Shown: positions 35,917 through 45,800, counted from the stretch's first letter. The stretch: DNA of 64,000 nt from Acinetobacter sp. C26M (GCF_023702675.1 NZ_CP098478.1:1364001-1428000), one strand, 5' to 3'. The notes: generated by a model from the sequence alone, not told the origin. A program made the numbers and translations.

Positions 35917-36776
35917 AAGCTTGTTACTCTCCACGCTATTATGCGCAAACGCATACCAATAGTATGGAAAAACTGACTGCTGTCGCGGATGTGTTACGTG
36001 CTCAGCAGATGGTTGAACTGATAGACCCTGGTAGTATTGATGTTGAACTGTTAAAGAAATTACACAATCCACAGTATGTTGAAGCATTTTTGTCAGGACA
36101 GTCTGCATTTGCAACGATACAAGGGTTTAAGCCGTGGAATGAACAGCTTCGTGATGCAATTCTGGCAGTACAGGCAGGGCAATTGGTCGGGGCGGAAATT
36201 GCCTTGAAAGAAGGTATTGCTGCCAATATTGCCCAAGGCTTTCATCATGCCAGTTATGAATCCGGTGCTGCCTATTGTACGTTCAATGGCTTGGCCTTGG
36301 TGGCAAAGCAATATCCAGAAAAACGGATCTTTGTTTTGGATTGTGATCAGCATGGCGGTGATGGGACTGCGATTTTCACCAATCGTATGACTAATTTGCT
36401 GAACTTTGGGATTTTTGGCATTCGTTTCGGTTGTAAGGCTGGTGATCGCAGTCTGACGCGTTATATTCATCCCAAACAAGGCAATTTTGATTTATATCGT
36501 GAGGCGATTTTTGAAGCTTTTCAATATGCCTCCCGTTGGGAGACGGATCTGATGATTTATCAGGCGGGGATGGACTGCCATCAGCATGATAAATATGGTT
36601 CAAAGTGGTTTAGCACTGAATTGTTATTCGAGCGTGATCGCATTGTCTTTGAAATGGCCAAGAAAATGAAAATCCCAATGTTGTTTGTGTTGGCAGGTGG
36701 CTATCAAGTACTGGATGATTTGGTACCTTTGCATGTAAATACCTTTAAGGCAGCGAATGAAATCTATTTTCCCTAG
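35910..36776 (+). CDS. Histone-deacetylase-family amidohydrolase
   Basis: Zinc deacetylase of the HDAC/acetylpolyamine amidohydrolase superfamily, 288 residues. Active-site features are GFHHA with His112-His113, LDCDQHGGDG (zinc ligands Asp146 and His148), YQAGMD (third ligand Asp222) and AGGYQ near residue 264 (catalytic Tyr). One His of the usual DxHHG is Gly here. The substrate could be an acetyl-lysine protein, acetylpolyamine or another acyl amide; nothing visible decides this. It overlaps the preceding unknown gene and is followed by a perfect terminator. Confidence 0.88.
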   Translation: MLKACYSPRYYAQTHTNSMEKLTAVADVLRAQQMVELIDPGSIDVELLKKLHNPQYVEAFLSGQSAFATIQGFKPWNEQLRDAILAVQAGQLVGAEIALKEGIAANIAQGFHHASYESGAAYCTFNGLALVAKQYPEKRIFVLDCDQHGGDGTAIFTNRMTNLLNFGIFGIRFGCKAGDRSLTRYIHPKQGNFDLYREAIFEAFQYASRWETDLMIYQAGMDCHQHDKYGSKWFSTELLFERDRIVFEMAKKMKIPMLFVLAGGYQVLDDLVPLHVNTFKAANEIYFP

Positions 36777-36793
36777 TAAAAGAGCAAGACATA

Positions 36794-36819
36794 AAAAAAC
36801 GCTCAATTGAGCGTTTTTT
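36794..36819. terminator. Bidirectional terminator between the HDAC-like gene and metI
   Basis: A perfect palindrome: A-run, CGCTCAATTGAGCG, T-run. It serves both convergent genes. Confidence 0.88.
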
Positions 36820-36832
36820 ATGAAGCAGTTGA

Positions 36833-37528
36833 TTAGCGTAATTTAGCCAACCAATCGCCTAGCATTTGCACGAACTGCACCAGTAGCAATAACACGATCA
36901 CGGTTAAAATCACCACACTGGTGTCAAAACGTTGGTAACCATAAGAAATCGCCAAGTCACCAATACCACCCGCACCAACAGCACCCGCCATCGCTGTCGC
37001 ACCGATGAGCGAGATCGTACCTGTGGTTAAATTCAGAATCAGAGAGCTACGTGCTTCAGGGATAATAAATTTAAAGATAATTTGCCAAGGCGAAGCACCC
37101 ATTGCCTGAGCGGATTCGACAATGCCTTCATTCACTTCAAGTAACGAAGTTTCAATTAAACGACCTAAATATGGGCCGACATAAATGGTTAAGGGTACAA
37201 TCGCTGCCCATGTTCCAATTGATGTACCTACCAATATTTTGGTTAATGGGATCACAGCAATTAAAAGGATAATGAAGGGAAGGGAGCGTAAGGCATTTAC
37301 AATCGGATTGAGAAAATAATAAATCGCACGATTTTGTAAGATACCACCTGTACGGGTAACCACTAAGGTAATGCCTTGGATTAAGCCCCAAATGCAGCCA
37401 AATAGCAAAGAGAAGAACACCATTTGAAAGGTTTCTTGTAGCGCTGTAACAAACTGGTCAATTGAAAGCGAGCTATGCCAAAATGGTGCTGTGACTTGAG
37501 TCAGCCATTGTACAATTAAATCTCTCAT
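36833..37528 (-). CDS. metI: Methionine ABC transporter permease
   Basis: Inner-membrane permease of the D/L-methionine importer. The 231 residues carry five or so helices, and the coupling loop is visible as EGIVESAQAMGASPWQIIFKFIIPEA. The sequence AMAGAVGAGGIGDLAISYGYQRFD near the C-terminus is typical of MetI. Its start overlaps the metN stop by 4 nt. Confidence 0.95.
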   Translation of the reverse strand: MRDLIVQWLTQVTAPFWHSSLSIDQFVTALQETFQMVFFSLLFGCIWGLIQGITLVVTRTGGILQNRAIYYFLNPIVNALRSLPFIILLIAVIPLTKILVGTSIGTWAAIVPLTIYVGPYLGRLIETSLLEVNEGIVESAQAMGASPWQIIFKFIIPEARSSLILNLTTGTISLIGATAMAGAVGAGGIGDLAISYGYQRFDTSVVILTVIVLLLLVQFVQMLGDWLAKLR

Positions 37529-38553
37529 TGGCTAACCACTCCAGACTGTTCAACTTTCACACCTTGAAGCTCAAGGAACTTTACCGTTTCTTGGATCATA
37601 AGCGGGTCGCCCAGCAGTTGGATAAACATTTGTCCAATCACTGTGCCATTAATTTCGGTCATGTTGGCAAATAGGATATTTAAACTGATATCAAACTGCT
37701 TAATCGCTGCCTGAATCACAGTTTCTTGTGCCGATGTACCCAAAAACTGCAGGCTATAAATACTATTATGGTGTTTGTGCTCAAGATTATTCAGAATATT
37801 GATCGGCAACTGCTGTTGCAAAACGGTTTGAATAAAGGTTTTAGTGGTTGGGTGTTGAGGCTGACTAAAAATATCTAATGTTGGGCCTGTTTCAATCACA
37901 TGACCGGCTTCCATCACCGCAACATAATCACAAACGGATTCAATCACATCCATTTCATGGGTCACCATCACAATGGTGATATTTTGTTCTTGGTTAATCT
38001 TTTTTAATAAAGCCAAAACTGATTTGGTGGTTTGTGGATCAAGTGCTGAGGTGGCTTCATCGCAGAGTAAGATCTTTGGATGATTTGCCAATGCACGAGC
38101 AATCCCGACACGTTGTTTTTGCCCGCCTGAAAGTTCGTCAGGGTAGGCATCTTTTTTATGTTTTAAATCAATAAAATCTAAGAGTTCAACTAGTCGTTTT
38201 TCACGCTCAGCTTTGCTATGACCTAATAGCTTAAGTGGCATTTCAATATTTTCAGACACAGTTTTGGTTTGAAGTAAATTGAAGTGCTGAAAGATCATGC
38301 CGATATTTGCACGTTCTTGACGAAGTGTGCGTGCATCCATTGCAGTAAAGTCTTTTTGATTAATGATGACTTGTCCCTGAGTTGGGCGCTCAAGTAAATT
38401 AATCAAACGGATAAGTGTACTTTTACCTGCACCACTATAGCCGATAATGCCAAAGATACTACCGTCAGGGATCTCTAAATTGATCTGATCCAACGCATTG
38501 ATCGTTTGACCTTTCAACTGATAGTGTTTCGAAATGTTTTTAAATTGGATCAT
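37525..38553 (-). CDS. metN: Methionine ABC transporter ATP-binding protein
   Basis: ATPase of the methionine importer. It has about 342 residues with Walker A GYSGAGKST (about 40), signature ELSGGQKQRVGIARALA, Walker B ILLCDEATSALDP and H-loop VTHEMDVIE. The C-terminal NIL/ACT-like domain (about 265-342) binds methionine and gives trans-inhibition in the E. coli protein. I used ATG 38553 (MIQFKNISKHY); a TTG three codons upstream is possible. Confidence 0.95.
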   Translation of the reverse strand: MIQFKNISKHYQLKGQTINALDQINLEIPDGSIFGIIGYSGAGKSTLIRLINLLERPTQGQVIINQKDFTAMDARTLRQERANIGMIFQHFNLLQTKTVSENIEMPLKLLGHSKAEREKRLVELLDFIDLKHKKDAYPDELSGGQKQRVGIARALANHPKILLCDEATSALDPQTTKSVLALLKKINQEQNITIVMVTHEMDVIESVCDYVAVMEAGHVIETGPTLDIFSQPQHPTTKTFIQTVLQQQLPINILNNLEHKHHNSIYSLQFLGTSAQETVIQAAIKQFDISLNILFANMTEINGTVIGQMFIQLLGDPLMIQETVKFLELQGVKVEQSGVVSQ

Positions 38554-38580
38554 GTTCGTCAATACTATGGCAGAAAAGAA

Positions 38581-38609
38581 AAAACAGGCAAAATCACTTT
38601 GCCTGTTTT
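38581..38609 (-). terminator. Terminator-like hairpin between metQ and metN
   Basis: AAAACAGGCAAA pairs with CTTTGCCTGTTTT, one arm offset by a base. On the minus strand TGCCTGTTTTTTCTTTTC follows. It lies between the binding-protein gene and the ATPase/permease genes. Confidence 0.75.
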
Positions 38610-38625
38610 ATTTGAGGGTATTATA

Positions 38626-39501
38626 TTACGAATTCGCTTCAGTGAGGTAGCTCGTTGGTTTGTTTACGTCAACTTTAGTACCTGCAAAATGTTCTTGAAC
38701 ATATTGCTTGACTGCTTCAGTGTGGTAAAGCGCGCCAACCTTTTGTAACACAGGATCATCTTTACGAGATTCAGCCGTTGCCAAAACGTTTACATTTAAC
38801 TTGGTACTTTGGTCGATTGGCTCATAGAAAACCGCATCTTTAAGTACGTTTAAACCGCCTTCCATCGCAAGTGTATTACCCAATAAAATCGCATCAACTT
38901 CGTCTTTAACACGAACTGCCGTTGCCATTTGAATTGGTTTGATCACGATTTTCTTGCTGTTTTCGATAATGTCAGCAGGGGTGCCTTTCACAGGATCAAA
39001 GTCAGCTTTTAACTTGATCAAGCCAGCACTTTGTAAAAGTAATAAAGCACGTGATTCGTTTGCACCATCATTTGGAATGGCAATAGTTGCACCTTCAGCA
39101 AACTCTTCAACCTTTTTCACTTTACTTGAGTAGATCCCCATAGGCTCTAAATAAGTGGTTGAAACAGGTGCAATCTTGTCTTTATTTGCAGCATTGAATG
39201 CAACAAGGTAAGCATAAGATTGGAATGCATTCAAATCGACTTCTTTATTTGCTGCAGCGGTATTCATTGCAACATAATCAGTGAAGTTTTTAATTTCAAG
39301 TTTAACGCCAGCAGCTTTGGTTTCAGGCAAAGTTGCAATATAACGCCAGATATCAGCATCTGAACCAGTAGAAGCAATTACAACAGTTTGTAATGCAGCA
39401 GCATCACCTTTTTGTTCGGTCGATGCAGTATCAGGTTGTTTACTGCATGCCGCAAGTAATACAACAGATACACTTAAAAAAAGACTAATCAGCTTTTTCA
39501 T
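38626..39501 (-). CDS. metQ: Methionine-binding lipoprotein
   Basis: Substrate-binding lipoprotein of the MetNIQ importer. The 291 residues begin with a lipoprotein signal ending in LLAAC (Cys19). The NlpA/MetQ fold shows KNFTDYVAMNTAAANKEVDLNAFQSYAY, VSTTYLEPMGIYSSKVK and TIAIPNDGANESRALLLLQ. It is transcribed first, ahead of metN-metI, with a hairpin after it that may allow more MetQ than MetNI. Confidence 0.96.
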   Translation of the reverse strand: MKKLISLFLSVSVVLLAACSKQPDTASTEQKGDAAALQTVVIASTGSDADIWRYIATLPETKAAGVKLEIKNFTDYVAMNTAAANKEVDLNAFQSYAYLVAFNAANKDKIAPVSTTYLEPMGIYSSKVKKVEEFAEGATIAIPNDGANESRALLLLQSAGLIKLKADFDPVKGTPADIIENSKKIVIKPIQMATAVRVKDEVDAILLGNTLAMEGGLNVLKDAVFYEPIDQSTKLNVNVLATAESRKDDPVLQKVGALYHTEAVKQYVQEHFAGTKVDVNKPTSYLTEANS

Positions 39502-40113
39502 GTATAAATCCTAATCGGAATAATGTCGAGAAAATCAGCATTTCTCTAGCATTAATGATTGCAATAGGTTTGTATGTTGTAAATTGGCATCGGCCTCAAA
39601 CAATCATGTCAATTATTCTTGAAGTTTGAACTAGAGTCCTTTCCACAACACTAGAAAAATGAATGAATATTCATGTGCCCACTCTGTATGCCAGAAATGA
39701 AAAAAAATGAATAACACACCCTATTTTCTAATCAAATTTGGATTTAGCTGCAATTTGTTTTGTTAGATTAAATATTCTAATCATTTGAAAATAATGAAAA
39801 AGAATATGAAGTTAACATAAAAACAACATCTAAAATTGCGGCAATCATATCAACAATTGAGTATGGGTTATAGGGGGAAGGATTGTACTATTGCGTATAA
39901 GAGACTGATTATTTGAAGAAAATTATGTTCCAAGTAAATATAAATGGATGATAGTTTTATGAATTTTTCAAAATATATAAAAATATGCATCAATTAAATA
40001 ATAAATATATATTTTTCTGAATTTTATATTTAAATAATGAATATAGAAGTTGAATTTATGCTATTTAAGGAATAAAAAAGCCTTCCGAAGAAGGCTTTTT
40101 GATGTGAAGTCGC
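39502..40113. other. 612-nt gene-free region between purD and metQ
   Basis: Very A+T-rich, with stop codons in all frames. It must contain the metQ promoter (minus strand) in the part near 39502-39700; I recognise no SAM riboswitch or MetJ-like box array. The far end (40074-40100) is the purD terminator. Short A+T palindromes such as ATGAATATTCAT occur but may be chance. Confidence 0.45.
40074..40100 (-). terminator. Terminator after purD
   Basis: AAAAAAGCCTTC, loop CGAA, GAAGGCTTTTT. A compact G-C stem with a tetraloop, 14 nt beyond the purD stop. Confidence 0.88.
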
Positions 40114-41400
40114 TTATTCAGCTTTTTCACGTGCAATAGCACGGTAACCGATATCACTACGGTATTGCATCCCCGTAAATGTGACTTGGCCACAAACTTC
40201 TAAGGCATTGATTTGTGCTTCAAGCACAGTATCACCCAATGCAGTCACACAAAGTACGCGACCACCAGCAGTAATGACATGACCATCTGCGCTCATTGCC
40301 GTGCCTGCATGGAAAATCTTGGTGTCTTCTGGAGATTGACCAAGACCTGAAATCACGTCACCTTTACGAACTGTTTCAGGATACCCGCCAGCGGCAAGCA
40401 CGATGCCGATAGATTTGCGCTCATCCCATTCAGCTTCGCTTGGTAAGTTACCTGCAATACCTGCTTCCACTAAATCCACCAAAGATGATTTTAAGCGCAT
40501 CATGATTGGTTGAGTTTCAGGATCGCCAAAGCGGCAGTTGAACTCGATCACACGTGGTTGACCTTGCTCATCAATCATCAAGCCAGCATATAAGAAGCCA
40601 GTATAAACATGACCATCTGCTGCCATACCATCAACAGTCGGGCGCATCACTTCATTCATGACACGTTCAAATACTTCGGCAGTTACCACAGGAGCAGGAG
40701 AGTAAGCACCCATACCACCCGTGTTTGGACCTTGATCACCTTCGAAGATACGTTTATGGTCTTGTGAAGTTGCCATTGGCAAGATGTTATTACCATCAAT
40801 CATACAGATAAAGCTGGCTTCTTCACCCGCTAGGAACTGTTCGATGACAACACGTGAACCAGCATCGCCAAACTTATTACCTGCAAGCATATCGTCAATT
40901 GCAGCAAAAGCTTCTTCGTTGCTCATTGCAACGATTACACCTTTACCAGCAGCTAGACCATCTGCTTTGATCACGATGGGCGCACCGTGGTGTTCAATAT
41001 AGGCTTTAGCAGCATCAACTTCTGTAAATACATCATAAAAAGCTGTTGGGATGTTATGACGTTTTAAGAAGTGCTTGGCAAATGCTTTAGAGCCTTCAAG
41101 CTGCGCAGCGTACTGGGTTGGTCCCCAGATTTTTAGACCTGCTTCACGTGCAGCATCCACCACACCATTCACTAATGGCGCTTCTGGACCCACAATGACC
41201 AGAGCAACATCATTTGCCTTAGCAAATTCAATAATGGCTGGATTGTCTAAAATATCGAGCTCAATATTTTTACACTTGTCTTCTGTTGCTGTCCCTGCAT
41301 TACCCGGTGCAACGAATACTTGAGTGACTTTTGCATCTTGTGCGATTTTCCATGCAAGTGCATGTTCACGGCCACCGCTACCCAAAACTAAAATATTCAT
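40114..41400 (-). CDS. purD: Phosphoribosylamine-glycine ligase
   Basis: ATP-grasp enzyme making GAR in purine synthesis. The 428 residues begin MNILVLGSGGREHALAWKI. They also contain VVIGPEAPLVNGVVD-like sequence, the ATP-grasp loop PIVIKADGLAAGKGVIVA, QDHKRIFEGDQGPNTGGMGAYSPAP and the metal site VIEFNCRFGDPETQ. It follows purH on the minus strand, with a repeat element in the 185-nt gap. Confidence 0.97.
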   Translation of the reverse strand: MNILVLGSGGREHALAWKIAQDAKVTQVFVAPGNAGTATEDKCKNIELDILDNPAIIEFAKANDVALVIVGPEAPLVNGVVDAAREAGLKIWGPTQYAAQLEGSKAFAKHFLKRHNIPTAFYDVFTEVDAAKAYIEHHGAPIVIKADGLAAGKGVIVAMSNEEAFAAIDDMLAGNKFGDAGSRVVIEQFLAGEEASFICMIDGNNILPMATSQDHKRIFEGDQGPNTGGMGAYSPAPVVTAEVFERVMNEVMRPTVDGMAADGHVYTGFLYAGLMIDEQGQPRVIEFNCRFGDPETQPIMMRLKSSLVDLVEAGIAGNLPSEAEWDERKSIGIVLAAGGYPETVRKGDVISGLGQSPEDTKIFHAGTAMSADGHVITAGGRVLCVTALGDTVLEAQINALEVCGQVTFTGMQYRSDIGYRAIAREKAE

Positions 41401-41449
41401 TATTAAGTTATTTCCTTTTTCCGTATTTAAGAATATACCTGTTCAGAAT

Positions 41450-41578
41450 AAAAAAGTCCCCCAGAATCTCCCTCAAACCCCGCTTTGAGAAAGAGGGATA
41501 CATGCTTTTTAGTTTGAGTGAAAAAGTAAGTCCCCCTTCTTATAAAGGGGGATTTAGGGGGATTTGCGTTAGAGACTC
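41450..41578. repeat. Palindromic intergenic repeat (copy B) between purH and purD
   Basis: Left module: AGTCCCCCAGAATCTCCCT then GCTTTGAGAAAGAGGGA. Centre: TTTTTAGTTTGAG. Right module: TCCCCCTTCTTATAAAGGGGGA (a perfect hairpin) followed by TTTAGGGGGATTT. The order and edges match copy A at 7206-7352. It occupies almost the whole gap inside a purH-purD operon, so transcription has to pass through its hairpins. Confidence 0.6.
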
Positions 41579-41585
41579 AAATCAT

Positions 41586-43160
41586 TTAATGACGGAAGTG
41601 ACGCATACCTGTGAATACCATAGCGATGCCAGCTTCATCAGCCGCAGCAATGGTTTCTTCATCGCGCATAGAACCACCCGGTTGGATAATGCACTTGATA
41701 CCAGCTTTGGCCGCATTATCAATACCGTCACGGAATGGGAAGAATGCATCAGAGGCCATGACTGCGCCTTCAACGATTAAGCCAGCATGTTCAGCTTTAA
41801 TTGCTGCAATACGTGCTGAGTTGACGCGGCTCATTTGACCTGCACCTACACCAATGGTTTGACGGTTTTTGGCATAGACAATTGCATTTGATTTCACATA
41901 TTTTGCAACTTTCCATGCAAAAATAAGGTCATCAATTTCTTGCTCAGTTGGTGCGCGTTTGGTCACAACTTTAAGATCATCTTTGGTGATCATGCCTAAG
42001 TCTTGGTCTTGAACCAATAAGCCGCCATTCACGCGCTTATAGTCAAGTTGTGCTGCACGAGCATCGATTGCTGGAAGCTCACCGCACACGAGCACACGGA
42101 CATTCTTTTTCGCGCCAGTGATTTCAAGTACACCATCCGCGATGCTCGGTGCAATAATCACTTCAACGAATTGACGATCTACAATCGCTTGCGCAGTTGC
42201 TGTATCTAATTCGCGGTTGAATGCAATGATGCCACCGAAGGCAGATTCAGGATCGGTTGCATACGCAAGATCATAAGCAGCTTTAATGCCATCAAGTGAA
42301 ACCGCAACACCACATGGGTTGGCATGTTTAACGATGACACAGGCAGGTTTTGCAAATGATTTCACGCATTCAAGTGCTGCATCGGTATCCGCAATATTGT
42401 TATAAGATAATTCTTTACCTTGTAATTGCTTCGCAGTTGAAACCGACGCTTCTTTTGCGTTTGCTTCAACATAGAAAGCTGCGTTTTGATGAGGGTTTTC
42501 ACCATAACGTAAATCTTGTGCTTTATTCAGTTGGGTATTGAAAGTACGCGGGAATAAATCAGCCTCGCCTTCAGTTTTACCAACACGTGCGCCTAAATAA
42601 GATGCAATCATGCCATCGTATTGTGCAGTGTGCTCATATGCTTTTACAGCTAAGTCGAAACGTGTTTCATAAGACAAGCTACCATTGGCTTTTAATTCAG
42701 CCACAACGGTATCGTAGTCAGATGCATTTACAATAATACCCACAGAGGCATGGTTCTTTGCAGCGGCACGAACCATCGTCGGACCACCGATGTCGATATT
42801 CTCGATTGCATCTGCAAGTGAACAGTTTGGTTTTGCTACTGTTGCTGCAAATGGATACAGGTTTACAATCACCAGATCAATCGGATCGATGTTGTGTTCT
42901 TGCATCACTGCTTCGTCCAGACCACGACGAGCTAAGATGCCTCCATGAATTTTTGGGTGTAGTGTTTTTACACGACCATCCATCATTTCAGGAAAACCTG
43001 TATGTTCAGAAACTTCTACTACGGCGATATTGTTGTCTTTAAGCAACTTATATGTACCGCCCGTAGATAAAATTTCTACCCCTAGAGCTGCAAGATTTTG
43101 AGCAAATTCAACGATTCCAGTTTTGTCTGAAACAGAGATTAAAGCACGTTTGATAGTCAT
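41586..43160 (-). CDS. purH: Bifunctional AICAR formyltransferase / IMP cyclohydrolase
   Basis: Last two steps of IMP synthesis. It has about 524 residues. The N-terminal cyclohydrolase domain ([48 protein letters not shown]) is followed by the transformylase domain ([47 protein letters not shown] and the C-terminal [12 protein letters not shown]). I chose ATG 43160 ([10 protein letters not shown]); a TTG four codons upstream is the only alternative. It is downstream of fis on the same strand, separated by a hairpin. Confidence 0.97.
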   Translation of the reverse strand: MTIKRALISVSDKTGIVEFAQNLAALGVEILSTGGTYKLLKDNNIAVVEVSEHTGFPEMMDGRVKTLHPKIHGGILARRGLDEAVMQEHNIDPIDLVIVNLYPFAATVAKPNCSLADAIENIDIGGPTMVRAAAKNHASVGIIVNASDYDTVVAELKANGSLSYETRFDLAVKAYEHTAQYDGMIASYLGARVGKTEGEADLFPRTFNTQLNKAQDLRYGENPHQNAAFYVEANAKEASVSTAKQLQGKELSYNNIADTDAALECVKSFAKPACVIVKHANPCGVAVSLDGIKAAYDLAYATDPESAFGGIIAFNRELDTATAQAIVDRQFVEVIIAPSIADGVLEITGAKKNVRVLVCGELPAIDARAAQLDYKRVNGGLLVQDQDLGMITKDDLKVVTKRAPTEQEIDDLIFAWKVAKYVKSNAIVYAKNRQTIGVGAGQMSRVNSARIAAIKAEHAGLIVEGAVMASDAFFPFRDGIDNAAKAGIKCIIQPGGSMRDEETIAAADEAGIAMVFTGMRHFRH

Positions 43161-43209
43161 GATTTTAGTCAACAGTTTGAAGTCTACAGATTAAAAATAA
43201 AAGGCAAAA

Positions 43210-43237
43210 AAAATGCCCACGAGAACGTGAGCATTTT
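43210..43237 (-). terminator. Terminator after fis
   Basis: AAAATGCCCACG, loop AGAA, CGTGAGCATTTT, with one mismatch. On the minus strand it is followed by a run of T, 5 nt past the fis stop. Confidence 0.75.
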
Positions 43238-43242
43238 ATCAA

Positions 43243-43512
43243 TTATTCACTCATTAAACCGTGAGCTTTTAATTTTTTGCGTAAAGTTCCGCGGTTAAGG
43301 CCTAAAATCTCAGCAGCACGTGTTTGATTACCGCGAGTATATTCTAAGACCACAGATAAAAGAGGTTTCTCCATTTCTGCTAAAACCATGTCATAAACTT
43401 GAGATGGTTGCTCACCTTGCAATTGTGCAAAATAATGACGAACTGCGCGATCTACATGGATGCGAAGAGCGACATCAGATTGAGCCGTAAAAATAGGAGA
43501 TTTGCTATTCAT
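43243..43512 (-). CDS. fis: Nucleoid-associated protein Fis
   Basis: DNA-bending nucleoid protein and growth-phase regulator. The 89 residues show the Fis C-terminal HTH ([38 protein letters not shown]) and the preceding helices AVRHYFAQL. The N-terminal beta-hairpin is present but diverged. It lies directly upstream of purH, as in Pseudomonas, but without dusB in front of it. Confidence 0.95.
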   Translation of the reverse strand: MNSKSPIFTAQSDVALRIHVDRAVRHYFAQLQGEQPSQVYDMVLAEMEKPLLSVVLEYTRGNQTRAAEILGLNRGTLRKKLKAHGLMSE

Positions 43513-43886
43513 GCGTGTTAATCCGAAAAATCAAAATATCACTTGGGTAAAGTGATATAAATGTGGTCTAAAATTAGTGAGTCCTGTTTTAGATCCTAAA
43601 ACAGTGACTCTAAAACAAAAGGACTATTAGCTTGCCACAAATCCTCGAGTTGTGTAAAAAATAAGCGTAACAATAGTTAAATATTTGTTACCGCCTACTT
43701 TTAAAAACAAAAAAACCAACAATGCGCTTATTGGATAGAAGCACAGTTCGTTTAACGATTTTATTGTCTATAAATTACGAGGAGTAAGTGGGTCAAGCAT
43801 TCGTGGCGCGTATCATACCACTGTCAGCGAAAAAGTGAGCAAATTAACTGCACTTTTTTTTGTTTTTTTGTCACTTTTTTGAGCTT
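43513..43886. promoter_or_regulatory. 374-nt leader region upstream of fis with a long hairpin
   Basis: No gene is visible. A strong inverted repeat lies at 43579-43610: GAGTC-CTGTTTTAG, loop ATC, CTAAAACAG-T-GACTC (14 pairs, one bulge), 67 nt before fis. It could be the terminator of the prmA operon, an operator or a structured 5' leader. In Pseudomonas this space is taken by dusB. Confidence 0.5.
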
Positions 43887-44747
43887 TTAGGGCTGTACAA
43901 ATTCTAAACTATAGTCATTGAAGCTATTTTTGCTTTTTGGAAGGGTAAATTCGAAGCGAAATGGGCTGTTCGATGGAATGCGTTGAATAGTTTTTAAGCT
44001 GTCCACTAAATAGTCTTGTGGTTTTAACATAACGTTAAACACCGCATCATCATTTTGTTTGAGTACCACCTTAATAGAAGGAAGCATGACACTATTCTCG
44101 TGATGATTCAGAAGCACACCTGAAAAGACAGTCGCGTCTTTTTCTCCACGTTTAATTTTTACTTTCTCAAAACTGAGATATTTGTATTGGTCATTACTGG
44201 TTTTACACGAAAAAATGCCACAAGCATAATTAAAGATCTGATTTAGAGCAGGGCTTTCATGCATCAGTTTCGGGTTGAACCACAAAATTTGAAAAGCAAA
44301 CACTAGAATCAAAGCAATGTTGCCAAGTCCCCAAAGTGTGTAATACAACCAACCATGTTGTTTATCATTATTCTCATGGTCAATTTGTAAGGCATCTTCG
44401 GAAAGATTTAAATTGGGTAGGGCAGTAACTGGTTCGGTATTGAAATAATTAAGGTTATTGAGATAGGTCAATAAATCAATATTTGAATTTTCAATTTTTT
44501 GATCGAAGATACTCAAAATTTGCATTTGTTTTTCTGCAAATGAGCTATCTGGTTGAATCGAAGAAAAAAGTGAGCGATTGATCGGTGTCGGAAGCGACTC
44601 ACTTTCAGATTCTAATAAATTGGTTAATGCGTTAAAGTTAATGACGCATTTGGGGCAACAAACCATACCCTGTGCAACACTGAGTTGTGAAAGGGTCACT
44701 TTGTACACAGTTGAACATTTAGGGCAGCGGGTTTGTTTTTCACTCAT
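43887..44747 (-). CDS. Zinc-ribbon DUF3426 membrane protein
   Basis: 286 residues. The N-terminal zinc ribbon has two CxxC knuckles (CPKC at 8-11 and CPKC about 20 residues later), of the MJ0042 type. A long linker is followed by one membrane helix (LYYTLWGLGNIALILVFAFQILWF, about 140-163) and a DUF3426 domain outside (about 170-286). Function is unknown. Its place next to prmA and fis is conserved with Pseudomonas. I chose ATG 44747 (MSEKQTRCPKC); a TTG at 44765 overlapping the prmA stop is possible. Confidence 0.85.
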   Translation of the reverse strand: MSEKQTRCPKCSTVYKVTLSQLSVAQGMVCCPKCVINFNALTNLLESESESLPTPINRSLFSSIQPDSSFAEKQMQILSIFDQKIENSNIDLLTYLNNLNYFNTEPVTALPNLNLSEDALQIDHENNDKQHGWLYYTLWGLGNIALILVFAFQILWFNPKLMHESPALNQIFNYACGIFSCKTSNDQYKYLSFEKVKIKRGEKDATVFSGVLLNHHENSVMLPSIKVVLKQNDDAVFNVMLKPQDYLVDSLKTIQRIPSNSPFRFEFTLPKSKNSFNDYSLEFVQP

Positions 44748-44761
44748 AAGGAACAATATTC

Positions 44762-45667
44762 TCAAATTGTTGTTTTACGTTTTCCTGAAATGCGACACCA
44801 GTTTTCTTCACGCTTTTCGATCTCTAATATATCAAAAAACTGTGAGTAAACACTAGAAACATCAGCAACTTGCTCTTCGATTACACCAGCAAGTGCGAAC
44901 TCACCCTCATTTTTTAATAAAGTTGAGAATTCAGGCGCAAGCGCCATTAAAGGTGCCGCTAAAATATTTGCGACAAGGACGTCTGCTTGTTGTGATTTAA
45001 ATTCTTGATCAAACTCTTCTGGTAATCCTACATAAAGACGATCCAGTACACCATTTAATTCTGCGTTTTGTTTTGTAGCGAGAACGGCTTGTGGGTCAAT
45101 ATCTGTCGCATATACCTTTTTAGCACCAAGTAATAGGGCTGCAACACCTAAAATACCTGAACCACAACCATAGTCGATCACGATCTTATCTTTTACATCT
45201 GTTTTACCTAACCATTGTAAGCATAAGAAGGTACTTGCATGGTTGCCTGTACCAAAAGCTAGACCTGGATCAAGCTTAATATTGGTTGCATCGGCTTCAG
45301 GTGGTTCTAACCATTCTGGTACGATCCAGTATTTTTCACCAATTTGAATCGGTTCGTAATAATCCATCCAAGCGCGTTCCCAAACTTGGTTTTCCAAGTA
45401 TTCATGGCGCATAGGAACATCTGGAAGTTGTACTTTTAAGAATGCTTCTAGTGTATCTACATCAATTGGGTCATCTTCTTCTTGTTGGTAAATACCGGTT
45501 ACGATGACTTTATTCCAAAGTGGTGTTTCCCCTGGTAATGGCTCAAGTAAGGCTTGATCTTCTGCATCATCTAAAGTGACACTTACCGCACCTAAGGATA
45601 GGAGTAATGTTTCGGTCAGTTCAACTTGATTTTGATCAACAGTAATATGAATTTGTAGCCAGTTCAC
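44762..45667 (-). CDS. prmA: Ribosomal protein L11 methyltransferase
   Basis: SAM-dependent trimethylation of ribosomal protein L11. The 301 residues comprise an N-terminal substrate-recognition domain ([35 protein letters not shown]) and a class I methyltransferase domain ([53 protein letters not shown]). These are the diagnostic PrmA motifs. Confidence 0.97.
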   Translation of the reverse strand: MNWLQIHITVDQNQVELTETLLLSLGAVSVTLDDAEDQALLEPLPGETPLWNKVIVTGIYQQEEDDPIDVDTLEAFLKVQLPDVPMRHEYLENQVWERAWMDYYEPIQIGEKYWIVPEWLEPPEADATNIKLDPGLAFGTGNHASTFLCLQWLGKTDVKDKIVIDYGCGSGILGVAALLLGAKKVYATDIDPQAVLATKQNAELNGVLDRLYVGLPEEFDQEFKSQQADVLVANILAAPLMALAPEFSTLLKNEGEFALAGVIEEQVADVSSVYSQFFDILEIEKREENWCRISGKRKTTI

Positions 45668-45800
45668 AGGAAAACCTAAATAAATGTATTTGTGCTTATT
45701 GTAATAGATTAGTGCTTGTTAAAGGGATTATAAAATAGACAGATTACAATTTTAAGATGAAATATCCTACGCTAATCGTATCTATTCTATTGTTTTTATA

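Noticed and set aside
39502..40113. SAM riboswitch or MetJ box array in the metQ leader
   Set aside because: I looked for S-box-like or AGACGTCT-like repeats on both strands and saw none; the region is simply A+T-rich.
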